DNA of 64,000 nt from JALEFZ01 sp039817415 (GTDB lineage: Bacteria; Bacteroidota; Bacteroidia; J057): NCBI GenBank assembly GCA_039817415.1, contig JBCBVV010000015.1, positions 71,905 to 135,904 of the forward strand. The letters are read 5' to 3'. How positions within the stretch are numbered: position 1 is the first letter of the stretch; every line of letters starts with the position of its first letter. The notes beneath the pieces are model-generated. The model saw only the letters and a list, made by a program, of their open reading frames with translations, was not told the origin of the DNA and made no database searches. Positions 26,625-34,248 of the stretch are shown here, piece after piece. The position numbers and the translations under genes are program-made.

Positions 26625-27485
26625 TCAGTGAATCAATTGCTTCAAAGAGACAATTTTTGTTTCTGTTTGCTGAAACTCCTCTAATCCTTTAGAAATCGTT
26701 TGAGCTTGTTGAGGGGTTCCAAAGGGGGCGAGCAATAAATAATAGGAGGTTTGTTCTCCATTTTTCTCTGCAAAGGCATAAATATCCTTACGCCAGAATT
26801 TACTCAATTTTTTGTAGGACTTAATGAGCTTGGATTCCTTTTCTATGGCTGCCAAACGCAGTCCAAATTGATGGCTACTGTCGAGTTTAATGGCTTGTAA
26901 TCCGGGAATACCTGTTTGGGGAAGACTTAGGATAAGGTCAGATGAATGGGATGGCAGACTCCCCCCTCTTGTCATACCAAAATACCGGGATGAAAGAGCG
27001 TGGGGGGAATCTGGTACAGGAGCAAGGGCAAGGGTTAAAGGTTTTTCGAGCGGTTGAATTCCCATTCTTTGGAGATGTCTGAAGAGAATTTTCTTCAAGG
27101 TCTCCATTTGTACAAATCCATCTACTCTACCGATCATATGTCCATCAGCATGAAAAATGATGAGAACTGGCTGATCAGAGGCCGGAAATTTATTGAGTAT
27201 ATCTTTTTCGTCTTTTTTGGCGTGGGCGCAATCAATCAGCGCCATCAAGAATTTACCCTCCATCCATTCCTTCAATTCGGGAGAATCCCATGTCTTCTGC
27301 TTAAGCTTTTTTGACATGCTGGATTGTTCCTGATGTAATAGGAGAAGGACGGGCTTATTGTCCTCTCTCGCCTTTTCTTTCAGTTGTTCCCAGCTCAGTG
27401 GGAAATCTGATAAGCAATCAGCTTGAACAGTTGAAAAGAACGGAGTCAGACAAAGTAAAGCAAGAGCGATGATCCTGGATTGCAT
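26625..27485 (-). CDS. exported thioredoxin-fold protein without CxxC, with SPOR-like C-terminus
   Basis: 286 residues. Signal peptide 1-22 (cleavage near VQA-DC). Residues about 30-145 follow a thioredoxin-like pattern ('NKPVLLLLHQE', 'FLMALIDCAH', 'DQPVLIIFHADG' with the cis-Pro position at 106), but where DsbD/TlpA-type proteins have CxxC this protein reads 'HQEQSSMSKK' (51-60). Redox activity is therefore unlikely. The C-terminal part (about 205-282) has the spacing of a SPOR domain. Probably a periplasmic, peptidoglycan-associated binding or scaffold protein. It lies upstream of the propeller-SPOR gene on the same strand, separated by 173 bases. Confidence 0.7.
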   Translation of the reverse strand: MQSRIIALALLCLTPFFSTVQADCLSDFPLSWEQLKEKAREDNKPVLLLLHQEQSSMSKKLKQKTWDSPELKEWMEGKFLMALIDCAHAKKDEKDILNKFPASDQPVLIIFHADGHMIGRVDGFVQMETLKKILFRHLQRMGIQPLEKPLTLALAPVPDSPHALSSRYFGMTRGGSLPSHSSDLILSLPQTGIPGLQAIKLDSSHQFGLRLAAIEKESKLIKSYKKLSKFWRKDIYAFAEKNGEQTSYYLLLAPFGTPQQAQTISKGLEEFQQTETKIVSLKQLIH

Positions 27486-27843
27486 GAGTCAAGAGCTGCT
27501 AGGGTGTTGATAATTGTATATAGTAGTGTACAATTTTCAGGATAAATATACATGAAAGTTTTGGAGGAATGGAAGTTTTTTTTGACCAAAATAAGACAAA
27601 TAGTACCTGAATCTAACTAGATAATTTGCGCGAAAGAATATTTATTAAGTGGGTAATTTGTGGTATGTATGCCTGATTCGTAGGTAATTAGGGATTTTTG
27701 TTGAGGCTAAAAAATGGATGTTCATCAAAAAATCTAACTTGTTCCTTTAGAATTTACTATCTCAAAAAAATAATAATCCGAAATGCAAATTATCAAGAAA
27801 ATGCATTTCGGATTAGTGGCACGAAAATTGCTAGAAAATTTTT
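27486..27843. other. intergenic region between dnaB and the thioredoxin-fold gene
   Basis: 358 bp, AT-rich. It contains the dnaB terminator near its right end and presumably the promoter of the downstream minus-strand gene at its left end. No open frame of interest is seen. Confidence 0.5.
27764..27814 (-). terminator. intrinsic terminator of dnaB
   Basis: Perfect 13-bp stem (27775-27787 with 27802-27814), 14-base loop, followed on the minus strand by T7 (complement of 27764-27770). 30 bases after the dnaB stop codon. Confidence 0.85.
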
Positions 27844-29385
27844 TTAAAATGGTACCTGCTGGTCGGAATTGTTATCCTGGTTCATTTTGGAAGGAAGGGT
27901 AATGGTATTGCCATTACCAGCATTGAAGGTATTGCCTGCTCCAGCATCAGCCTCTGGTAAGCCAGCATATTGCCAATCAGAAAACTTACCGTATTTACCG
28001 ATGAATTGAACCTTGCAGGTTCCTGTCGGGCCGTTTCTTTGCTTGGCAATAATCAATTCGGCCATACCAATGGTTGAATTGCCTTCGTCATCGGTTTCAA
28101 AACCGTAATACTCAGGGCGGTATAAGAACATCACCATGTCTGCATCCTGCTCGATGGAACCAGATTCCCTCAAATCCGATAAAACAGGTCTCTTATCTCC
28201 ACCTCTTGATTCTACCGCACGGCTCAACTGAGAAAGGGCAATCATGACCACATCCAGCTCTTTGGCAATTACCTTAAGAGATCGTGAAATAGCGGCAATT
28301 TCTTGTTCCCTGTTCCCACCTTTTGAGGCATTCCCCGTCATCAACTGGAGATAGTCAATAATAACCATCCCAATGTTCTTTTCTGCCTTCAAACGTCGGC
28401 ATTTGGCCCTCAATTCGGCTATCCCCAAAGCAGGTGTATCGTCGATAAACAATTGGGCCTTGTGTAATGGGCCAATTCTTGTCATCAGCTGTTGCCACTC
28501 AAATTCTTCCAGCTGTCCAGTTCTTACACGTTGGGCGTCTAATTCAGCTTCTGAGGTAATTAACCTTTGAACCAACTGGGTAGCTGCCATTTCCAGAGAG
28601 AAGAAGGCTACCCCTTCTCCAAATCGAAGGGCAGCATTGCGAGCCATGGTAAGCGTAAGGGCTGTTTTACCCATGGCAGGACGGGCAGCAATGATCACAA
28701 GGTCAGTCTTTTGCCAGCCTGTCGTTTTCTTATCCAGTTCTGTTAGACCAGATGGAATACCTGTCACGCTGCTGTCTCGGCCTCTGATCTCTTCTAGTTT
28801 TTCAAGGGTTTTGATCACCAGATCATTCATCCCTTGATAATTTCGTTGAAGGTTGTTCTCTGAAATCTCAAAAATCTTTTGCTCAGTTGCGTCTAAGAGT
28901 TCAAACACATCTGTCGTCTCATCATAGGCTGATTTGATGGTCTCGTCCGAGAATTTAATCAATTGGCGAAGGATAAACTTCTCTACAATGATTCTCGCGT
29001 GGTATTCAATATTGGCTGCAGAAGCAACCCTGGATGTCAGTTCGGTTAAATAAAATGCACCACCTACTTGTTCTAGTTTTCCTTCTTGCCTAAGTGCATG
29101 CTTGATGGTAAGGATATCGATGGGCTCCGAATTGTTGAACAGGCTCAAAATGACTTCATAAATGAAACCATTAGCATCCTTGTAAAACATATGAGGCTTT
29201 AGGATATCCAAAATTCTGTGAAGAGAATTCTTTTCTAGCATCAAGGCGCCCAACACAGCTTCCTCCATATCCAAAGCCTGCGGAGGTAATTTTCCTGCAG
29301 GTGTTGAAGGCTGACTGGATAGCCTGCGCTGGTTGGGGTCATAGCCCCCTCTGGATTGAAAATCTGGTGGTGAAAAGGACGACAT
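27844..29385 (-). CDS. dnaB: replicative DNA helicase DnaB
   Basis: 513 residues from ATG 29385; the frame can be extended 17 codons to a TTG at 29436, but ATG gives the more usual length. Hexameric 5'-3' helicase of the replication fork. N-terminal collar domain ('PQALDMEEAVLGALMLEKNS'), linker, then the RecA-like domain with Walker A 'ARPAMGKTALT', Walker B region 'MVIIDYLQLMTG', 'QLSRAVESR' and 'LRESGSIEQDADMVMFLYRP'. No intein interrupts it. Its upstream region carries a 17-bp palindrome and, further up, two DnaA boxes. Confidence 0.96.
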   Translation of the reverse strand: MSSFSPPDFQSRGGYDPNQRRLSSQPSTPAGKLPPQALDMEEAVLGALMLEKNSLHRILDILKPHMFYKDANGFIYEVILSLFNNSEPIDILTIKHALRQEGKLEQVGGAFYLTELTSRVASAANIEYHARIIVEKFILRQLIKFSDETIKSAYDETTDVFELLDATEQKIFEISENNLQRNYQGMNDLVIKTLEKLEEIRGRDSSVTGIPSGLTELDKKTTGWQKTDLVIIAARPAMGKTALTLTMARNAALRFGEGVAFFSLEMAATQLVQRLITSEAELDAQRVRTGQLEEFEWQQLMTRIGPLHKAQLFIDDTPALGIAELRAKCRRLKAEKNIGMVIIDYLQLMTGNASKGGNREQEIAAISRSLKVIAKELDVVMIALSQLSRAVESRGGDKRPVLSDLRESGSIEQDADMVMFLYRPEYYGFETDDEGNSTIGMAELIIAKQRNGPTGTCKVQFIGKYGKFSDWQYAGLPEADAGAGNTFNAGNGNTITLPSKMNQDNNSDQQVPF

Positions 29386-29437
29386 GTGGTTAGATTTTTC
29401 CTTAGTGAAAAAGGAACTAAATGTACGCTTTATCAAG

Positions 29438-29454
29438 CTGTATTGTCAATACAG
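29438..29454. promoter_or_regulatory. 17-bp perfect palindrome upstream of dnaB
   Basis: Reads CTGTATTG-T-CAATACAG, symmetric around one central base, 53-69 bases upstream of the dnaB ATG. The absence of a loop argues for a dimeric-protein operator rather than an RNA hairpin. The binding protein is unknown. Confidence 0.45.
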
Positions 29455-29557
29455 GCTTTGAAAACTATGTAAGTAAGATAATCCAATTATCGCATAAAAA
29501 TAAAGCTTACTCCCTCAATTCCGTTTCTGCCTACATTTTTTAATTCAGCATTCTTTT

Positions 29558-29566
29558 TTATCCACA
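29558..29566 (+). promoter_or_regulatory. DnaA box (TTATCCACA)
   Basis: Exact match to the high-affinity DnaA box consensus, in an AT-rich stretch between dnaB and the cobalamin riboswitch. Forms an inverted pair with the box at 29603-29611. Confidence 0.6.
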
Positions 29567-29602
29567 ATAAACTGTTCCTAATCGGAATTATTGTGGGTTT
29601 AA

Positions 29603-29611
29603 TGTGGATAA
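29603..29611 (-). promoter_or_regulatory. DnaA box (TTATCCACA on the minus strand)
   Basis: TGTGGATAA on the plus strand, an exact DnaA box in the opposite orientation, 36 bases from the first. Between the two boxes is an imperfect hairpin with a 9-bp outer stem (29562-29570 with 29588-29596). Confidence 0.6.
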
Positions 29612-29684
29612 ATTGCTCCCTTTAGTACGCATATGAAAGGGCTAATTTGTCCTTTCCTTTAATTTTCCCTTCTTGTGCATGGAT

Positions 29685-29840
29685 TTGGTTTCCGCCTTGT
29701 GCGGGATTAAAAGGGAATCCGGTGAAAATCCGGAGCAGTCCCCGCTGCTGTAAGTTCTATTACAGCTTTTGATTACACGCCACTTTGCATATGCATGGGA
29801 AGGCATCAAAAGTAGAACGAGCCAGAAGACCTGCCAGTTC
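29685..29840 (+). ncRNA. cobalamin (vitamin B12) riboswitch
   Basis: Recognised from its conserved core: 'GGGAATCCGGTGAAAATCCGG' region (about 29713-29733), then GC-x-G-x-CCCCGC, CTGTAA, GCCACT, GGGAAGG, and the B12 box AGCCAGAAGACCTGCC at 29820-29835. It lies in the 5' leader of a BtuB-like receptor gene (ATG 29984). Binding of adenosyl- or other cobalamins should lower expression. The exact 5' boundary is approximate. Confidence 0.95.
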
Positions 29841-29946
29841 ATGTTCGCTTTATCGACTTTCGGAGGAAAAGTTGGCGATGGATAGCTGTACCCAACTTTG
29901 GTCTCTGTTCAGGAGGCTGCCTAACTTTTCCTATCAACAGCTAAAA

Positions 29947-29985
29947 ATCTGCCTTTTCTCTTTCGGAGCATGCAAACTGGCAGAT
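29947..29985 (+). promoter_or_regulatory. hairpin sequestering the btuB start codon
   Basis: Seven-base arm at 29947-29953 is complementary to 29979-29985, which includes the first two bases of the btuB ATG (29984-29986). A candidate expression platform for translational control by the cobalamin riboswitch just upstream. An upstream 8-bp hairpin (29868-29875 with about 29891-29898) could be an alternative partner in switching. Inferred from complementarity only. Confidence 0.45.
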
Positions 29986-31921
29986 GAAAAAACTACTGAG
30001 ATTTACATGTCTAGCATTTCTGCAAAGTATAGGCCTGCTCTCCTTTGCACAGGAAGCCTCACCGGATTCTGTTCAACAAGACCCCTATTTCAAAGAAGGG
30101 CAAAAGTTGTATTCAGTAGCCCCTATTTCAATTAGAGGAAACAGCTCTCATGAAAATTCTATCTTGGTGTCTGCAGCGGATAAGGTAAGTAACTTGGCCG
30201 AATTCCTTCAGGATGAAGGTCATATCTATATCAAGACCTATGGCCTCGGCTCTTTGGCAACCAGTTCTGTAAGAGGGGGAAGCGCCGCACAAACTCTTGT
30301 CCTGTGGAATGGACTTCCCATTAGCAGTCCGATGCTGGGGCAACTTGATCTATCTCTCCTTCCCGTTTCTTCCTTTCAGTCAGTCTCGCTGGAAAAAGGT
30401 GGTTCGTCCTCTCTGTGGGGAAGCGGAGCAGTGGCAGGAACAATTGCCTTAAACCCTTCCCATCTAGGAAAACACGACTTGGCCATAGAAGCTGGTGGAA
30501 GTTTAGGAAGCTTTGGATTGAATGAGCAGGAGGCCTCCTTGACTTTTCGTGCAAGAAAGCTTCGTATGTATTCTTCTACACATCTGCAACGACAATCTGC
30601 AGAAAATGATTTTTGGTATGAACCTGCTCCTGGAGTTGATTTGAGGCAACAGACAAATGCTCAATTTGATCAGCTTTCTTTGGTACAACAACTGAGATTT
30701 GACTTTAATGATCGGCATCAACTGTCGCTTCATTATTGGTGGCAGGATGCAGATAGACAAATTCCTCCAACCAATACCCAAAGAAGGAGTGAGGCAAGGC
30801 AGGAGGATAATTCTCATCGTGCTATCTTATCCTACAAATATTCCTCTTTTTCGAAATGGCCAAATCTGTGGGAGATCAAGGCCAAATTAGCAGTCTTCGA
30901 AGAAAGCCTCCAATATGATGATGCGCAATTTGGGATTTTTTCAGCTAGTCGATTCCGTACCCTCTTTGCCGATGTCCAGAGTGATTTTATCGTTGGGGAG
31001 AAATGGCAGTTTCTAGCTGGGGCAACTCATTCCTTTACAGAGGCATTTAACGAAGCCTATGGAGATCCCCAGAACGAAAGCAGAACAGCCTTATTTGCTT
31101 CCATCGATTATAATTTCCGCTCTTCAAGTAAATGGAAAGCCACCTTAGTAGGGAGGGCTGAAGTAATTGATAGCCAGATGGTTCCTTTTGTTCCTATGCT
31201 AAAGGCCAGTTATCAACTCACCGATTTGGCCAAGATCAGGATTGATTTAAGTCGAAATTATAGAGCGCCCACCTTAAATGACCGCTTTTGGATGCCAGGA
31301 GGCAATCCTGACCTTTTGCCTGAATCAGGATGGAGCCAAGAATTAGGCTTAGATCATGCCTTAGGAAATGAGCAATTGAATTTTTCTTATGATCTATGCT
31401 TATACAACAGGCTTATCGACAATTGGATATTGTGGGGGGTAGCAGAAGGCAATTCCTTCTGGTCTGCAAATAATCTGAGCAGGGTATGGAGTAGGGGAGT
31501 TGAGGCTAGATTTGATCTTAAGTATCCCTTGCCCCAAGGAGGTCCTAAGCTCAGTCTGGGCTATGATTACAATAGGTCTACGAATCAGGTAACTCTTTCC
31601 CAGCCGCGCATTGAGGAGGGAGAGCAACTCATATATACACCAGTTCACCAGGCCTTTGCTCAATTAAGTTTTGACTGGGGCTTGTTCAATATCCAGTACC
31701 AGCATACTTATACCGGTGCTACTGAAGGAATCAACGATCCAATTGATGCATTCTTACTGGGTAACCTTAAGACTTCTTATACACTCAAAAAGGGGAAAAG
31801 CCAATTGGCTTGCTTCCTTAGAGTAAACAATATCTGGAACCAAACCTATCTCGTGCTGGAAAGAAGGCCCATGCCGGGCATTAATTTTCAGGCGGGACTC
31901 CATATTACTTACCAAAAATAA
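29984..31921 (+). CDS. btuB: BtuB-like TonB-dependent outer-membrane receptor
   Basis: 645 residues. Signal peptide 1-22 (ending LSFAQ), plug domain at about 45-155 ('IRGNSSHENSILVSAADKV', 'VRGGSAAQTLVLWNGLPI', 'VSLEKGGSSSLWGSGAVAGTI'), then a 22-strand-type barrel ending in an aromatic-rich C-terminal strand ('INFQAGLHITYQK'). It lacks the N-terminal carboxypeptidase-regulatory-like domain of SusC proteins, as BtuB does. The cobalamin riboswitch in its leader makes B12 or another corrinoid the likely ligand. Followed after 7 bases by a DUF4465 gene, so a two-gene operon is likely. Confidence 0.92.
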   Translation: MKKLLRFTCLAFLQSIGLLSFAQEASPDSVQQDPYFKEGQKLYSVAPISIRGNSSHENSILVSAADKVSNLAEFLQDEGHIYIKTYGLGSLATSSVRGGSAAQTLVLWNGLPISSPMLGQLDLSLLPVSSFQSVSLEKGGSSSLWGSGAVAGTIALNPSHLGKHDLAIEAGGSLGSFGLNEQEASLTFRARKLRMYSSTHLQRQSAENDFWYEPAPGVDLRQQTNAQFDQLSLVQQLRFDFNDRHQLSLHYWWQDADRQIPPTNTQRRSEARQEDNSHRAILSYKYSSFSKWPNLWEIKAKLAVFEESLQYDDAQFGIFSASRFRTLFADVQSDFIVGEKWQFLAGATHSFTEAFNEAYGDPQNESRTALFASIDYNFRSSSKWKATLVGRAEVIDSQMVPFVPMLKASYQLTDLAKIRIDLSRNYRAPTLNDRFWMPGGNPDLLPESGWSQELGLDHALGNEQLNFSYDLCLYNRLIDNWILWGVAEGNSFWSANNLSRVWSRGVEARFDLKYPLPQGGPKLSLGYDYNRSTNQVTLSQPRIEEGEQLIYTPVHQAFAQLSFDWGLFNIQYQHTYTGATEGINDPIDAFLLGNLKTSYTLKKGKSQLACFLRVNNIWNQTYLVLERRPMPGINFQAGLHITYQK

Positions 31922-31928
31922 CAAGAAC

Positions 31929-32894
31929 ATGAGATCAATTTTTACAATGATTTTTGTGGCACTTAGTCTTTCCCTTATGGGGCAAAGCGTAGCCGATTTT
32001 GAAAACTTGAATGTTGAACCTGATTCTTTCCTGAATGGAAGTGATCTTTCTGGTGGATTTGATGCTGGAGATGTGTTTTTACCAAATGAGTTTAATGCAC
32101 AGTTTAGCTCTTGGTCTGGATGGGCGATTTCGAATACCACTGACACCTTAACTCCTGGTCCAGATAACCAGTATAGCTCTGTGGTCGGTACAGGTGTAGA
32201 TGGATCTGAGACCTACGCAGTAACTCATAGATTTGGTGGGCCTACTCAGATGAAGCTCAAAAACGCTGCTATGGGTAAACCTGTACAGAGTATTTTTGTA
32301 ACCAATGCGACCTATGCATACAGATCTATGCTAGATGGTGATATGTTTGCCAAGCAATTTGGAGGGGTAACGGGAGATGATCCAGATTTTTTCCTGTTAA
32401 CAATCAAAGGATACTACAATGGGAGCCTAATTGCAGATACAATCGATTTTTACCTAGCTGATTATAGATTTTCTAATAATTCAGAGGATTACATCGTAAA
32501 CGAGTGGACTAAGCTTGATCTTTCTCCTTTGGGAAATGTTGATAGCCTGTTTTTCTTCCTTTCCTCTTCTGATGTAGGGATGTTTGGAATGAATACACCA
32601 GCTTATTTCTGTGTAGATAATGTTGAAACGACTTCGTTTGCTACCTCTTTGGAAGATCAGTCAGCTGCATTAAGCGTGTATCCAAACCCTTCCTACGGGC
32701 AGATTCAGCTCAAGGGGAATCTAGCTTCAAATATGACTGTTAGCCTTGTGAATTTACAGGGAAGTGTATTGAGAAGATGGAATGCCGTTAGACCTATGCA
32801 GCCATTAGACCTAGCAGATCTACCCAAGGGAATTTATCAACTATCTATCCAGCAAGGAGAAGAGAGAACTTGGCAAAGAATTGTGTTGAAGTAA
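31929..32894 (+). CDS. DUF4465 protein with T9SS sorting domain
   Basis: 321 residues. Signal peptide 1-19 (ending LMGQ). Residues about 20-235 match the DUF4465 pattern: 'ADFENLNVEPDSFLNGSD', 'FSSWSGWAISNTTD', 'NQYSSVVGTG', 'YYNGSLIADTIDFYLADYRF', 'YFCVDNVET'. The last 75 residues form a T9SS type A sorting domain ('LSVYPNPSYGQIQL' to the end), so the protein should reach the cell surface. Co-transcribed with the riboswitch-controlled receptor 7 bases upstream. From memory, some DUF4465 relatives in gut Bacteroidota (BtuH group) bind cobalamin at the surface; by context this protein may be their T9SS-exported counterpart. Ligand binding is inferred. Confidence 0.88.
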   Translation: MRSIFTMIFVALSLSLMGQSVADFENLNVEPDSFLNGSDLSGGFDAGDVFLPNEFNAQFSSWSGWAISNTTDTLTPGPDNQYSSVVGTGVDGSETYAVTHRFGGPTQMKLKNAAMGKPVQSIFVTNATYAYRSMLDGDMFAKQFGGVTGDDPDFFLLTIKGYYNGSLIADTIDFYLADYRFSNNSEDYIVNEWTKLDLSPLGNVDSLFFFLSSSDVGMFGMNTPAYFCVDNVETTSFATSLEDQSAALSVYPNPSYGQIQLKGNLASNMTVSLVNLQGSVLRRWNAVRPMQPLDLADLPKGIYQLSIQQGEERTWQRIVLK

Positions 32895-32967
32895 TGAAAT
32901 CATTGTCGGATGGATGATAAATATTGCGGGTGATTCCTTATTTTCTTGGGGTCATTAATGCCAGCAT

Positions 32968-34176
32968 ATGAAATCCATCCGACTTACCTTTCCAAATAGA
33001 AATCAACTGCAGCTTTCTGCCTCCCTTGACCTTCCATTGGGGGAAAAGCCTAAAGCCTTTGCCATCTTTGCGCATTGTTTTACATGCGGGAAGAACCTTC
33101 GGGCAGAACGAAATATTTCTCGCTCCCTAACACAAAATGGATTTGGAGTACTCAGATTCGATTTTGCCGGAATTGGGGAAAGTGAAGGGGAATTTTACGA
33201 TACTAATTTTTCTACGAACGTTGCAGACCTTTTAGATGCAGCTGCCTTCTTGGCTGATCAGTACATGCCACCTTCCTTATTAGTTGGTCATTCCTTAGGA
33301 GGAGCAGCAGTTATCCTTGCAGGTAGCCAAATCGACTCTGTTCAAGCCATTGCCACAGTAGGGGCTCCTTCAGAGCCAGAGCACGTCAGACACCTGTTTG
33401 CTGCTATTGAGGATCGGATCCGATCGGAGGGAGAAGGAGAAATTAAGATTGGTGGCAAACTGGTAACCATCCAAAAACACTTTCTTGAAGATATCGAGTC
33501 CATAAGCCTAAAGGATATTATCAAAAATATGCGGAAGGCCTTGCTCATCATGCATTCTCCCCAGGATAATATCGTCGGCATCAACAACGCCAGTGAAATT
33601 TACCTCTCAGCTTGGCATCCCAAAAGCTTTATGACCCTTGATGGAGCAGATCATTTACTGTCTGCTAAAAATGATTCGCTTTATGCAGGCCAGGTCATTG
33701 CATCTTGGGTAACTAGATATATCGACTTGGAAGAGGAAGAGCCCTTGCTGACTGATAAACAGGCAGTTGTTCGTATTGGTCAAACAGGGTTTACCACTGA
33801 GGTAAGGACAGGGAAGCATAAATTCCTAGCTGATGAACCACCTTCTGTAGGTGGAGATGACCTCGGACCGACTCCTTATGATCTATTGGTTAGTTCATTG
33901 GGAGTATGTACTGCCATGACTATGCGTATGTATGCAGACCGAAAAGGATGGCCCCTAGAGGAAGTGAGGGTACACCTTGAACATCGCCATGAATATGCTG
34001 AAGACGCCGCCAATGCCGATTCCAAACCCGCTAAAATCGATGTGATTGAGAGAATCATTGAAATAGAGGGCGATCTTGACGAAAAGCAACAAGCCAGAAT
34101 GATGGAAATCGCAGACAAATGCCCTGTCCATCGTACCCTACACAATGAAATTGTAGTAGAGACCAGAAGAGGGTAA
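32968..34176 (+). CDS. alpha/beta hydrolase-OsmC fusion protein
   Basis: 402 residues. Residues 1-255 form an alpha/beta hydrolase with nucleophile Ser109 in 'VGHSLGG', an acid at about Asp200 ('HSPQDNIV') and His229 ('DGADHLL'). Residues 265-402 are an OsmC/Ohr-like domain with both peroxidatic-type cysteines, Cys314 ('SSLGVCTAMT') and Cys385 ('DKCPVHRTL'). OsmC proteins reduce organic hydroperoxides. This fused arrangement is a recurring family in bacteria. The hydrolase half may release lipid or other ester hydroperoxides for the OsmC half, but that is inference. Cytoplasmic. Ends in a terminator shared with the desaturase gene. Confidence 0.92.
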   Translation: MKSIRLTFPNRNQLQLSASLDLPLGEKPKAFAIFAHCFTCGKNLRAERNISRSLTQNGFGVLRFDFAGIGESEGEFYDTNFSTNVADLLDAAAFLADQYMPPSLLVGHSLGGAAVILAGSQIDSVQAIATVGAPSEPEHVRHLFAAIEDRIRSEGEGEIKIGGKLVTIQKHFLEDIESISLKDIIKNMRKALLIMHSPQDNIVGINNASEIYLSAWHPKSFMTLDGADHLLSAKNDSLYAGQVIASWVTRYIDLEEEEPLLTDKQAVVRIGQTGFTTEVRTGKHKFLADEPPSVGGDDLGPTPYDLLVSSLGVCTAMTMRMYADRKGWPLEEVRVHLEHRHEYAEDAANADSKPAKIDVIERIIEIEGDLDEKQQARMMEIADKCPVHRTLHNEIVVETRRG

Positions 34177-34190
34177 GAATACGGCCTAAA

Positions 34191-34224
34191 AAAATAGGCT
34201 GTCCCAATGGGGGCAGCCTATTTT
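34191..34224. terminator. bidirectional intrinsic terminator
   Basis: Stem of 15 pairs (34191-34205 with 34210-34224, one G-U), loop of 4 bases, flanked by A and T runs. Sits between the convergent hydrolase-OsmC and desaturase genes. Confidence 0.9.
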
Positions 34225-34248
34225 CTATGAAAAAAACAAAGTATGATA

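Noticed and set aside
29642..29842. 66-codon minus-strand open frame with a signal-like start
   Set aside because: It lies across the conserved core of the cobalamin riboswitch, which explains the sequence.
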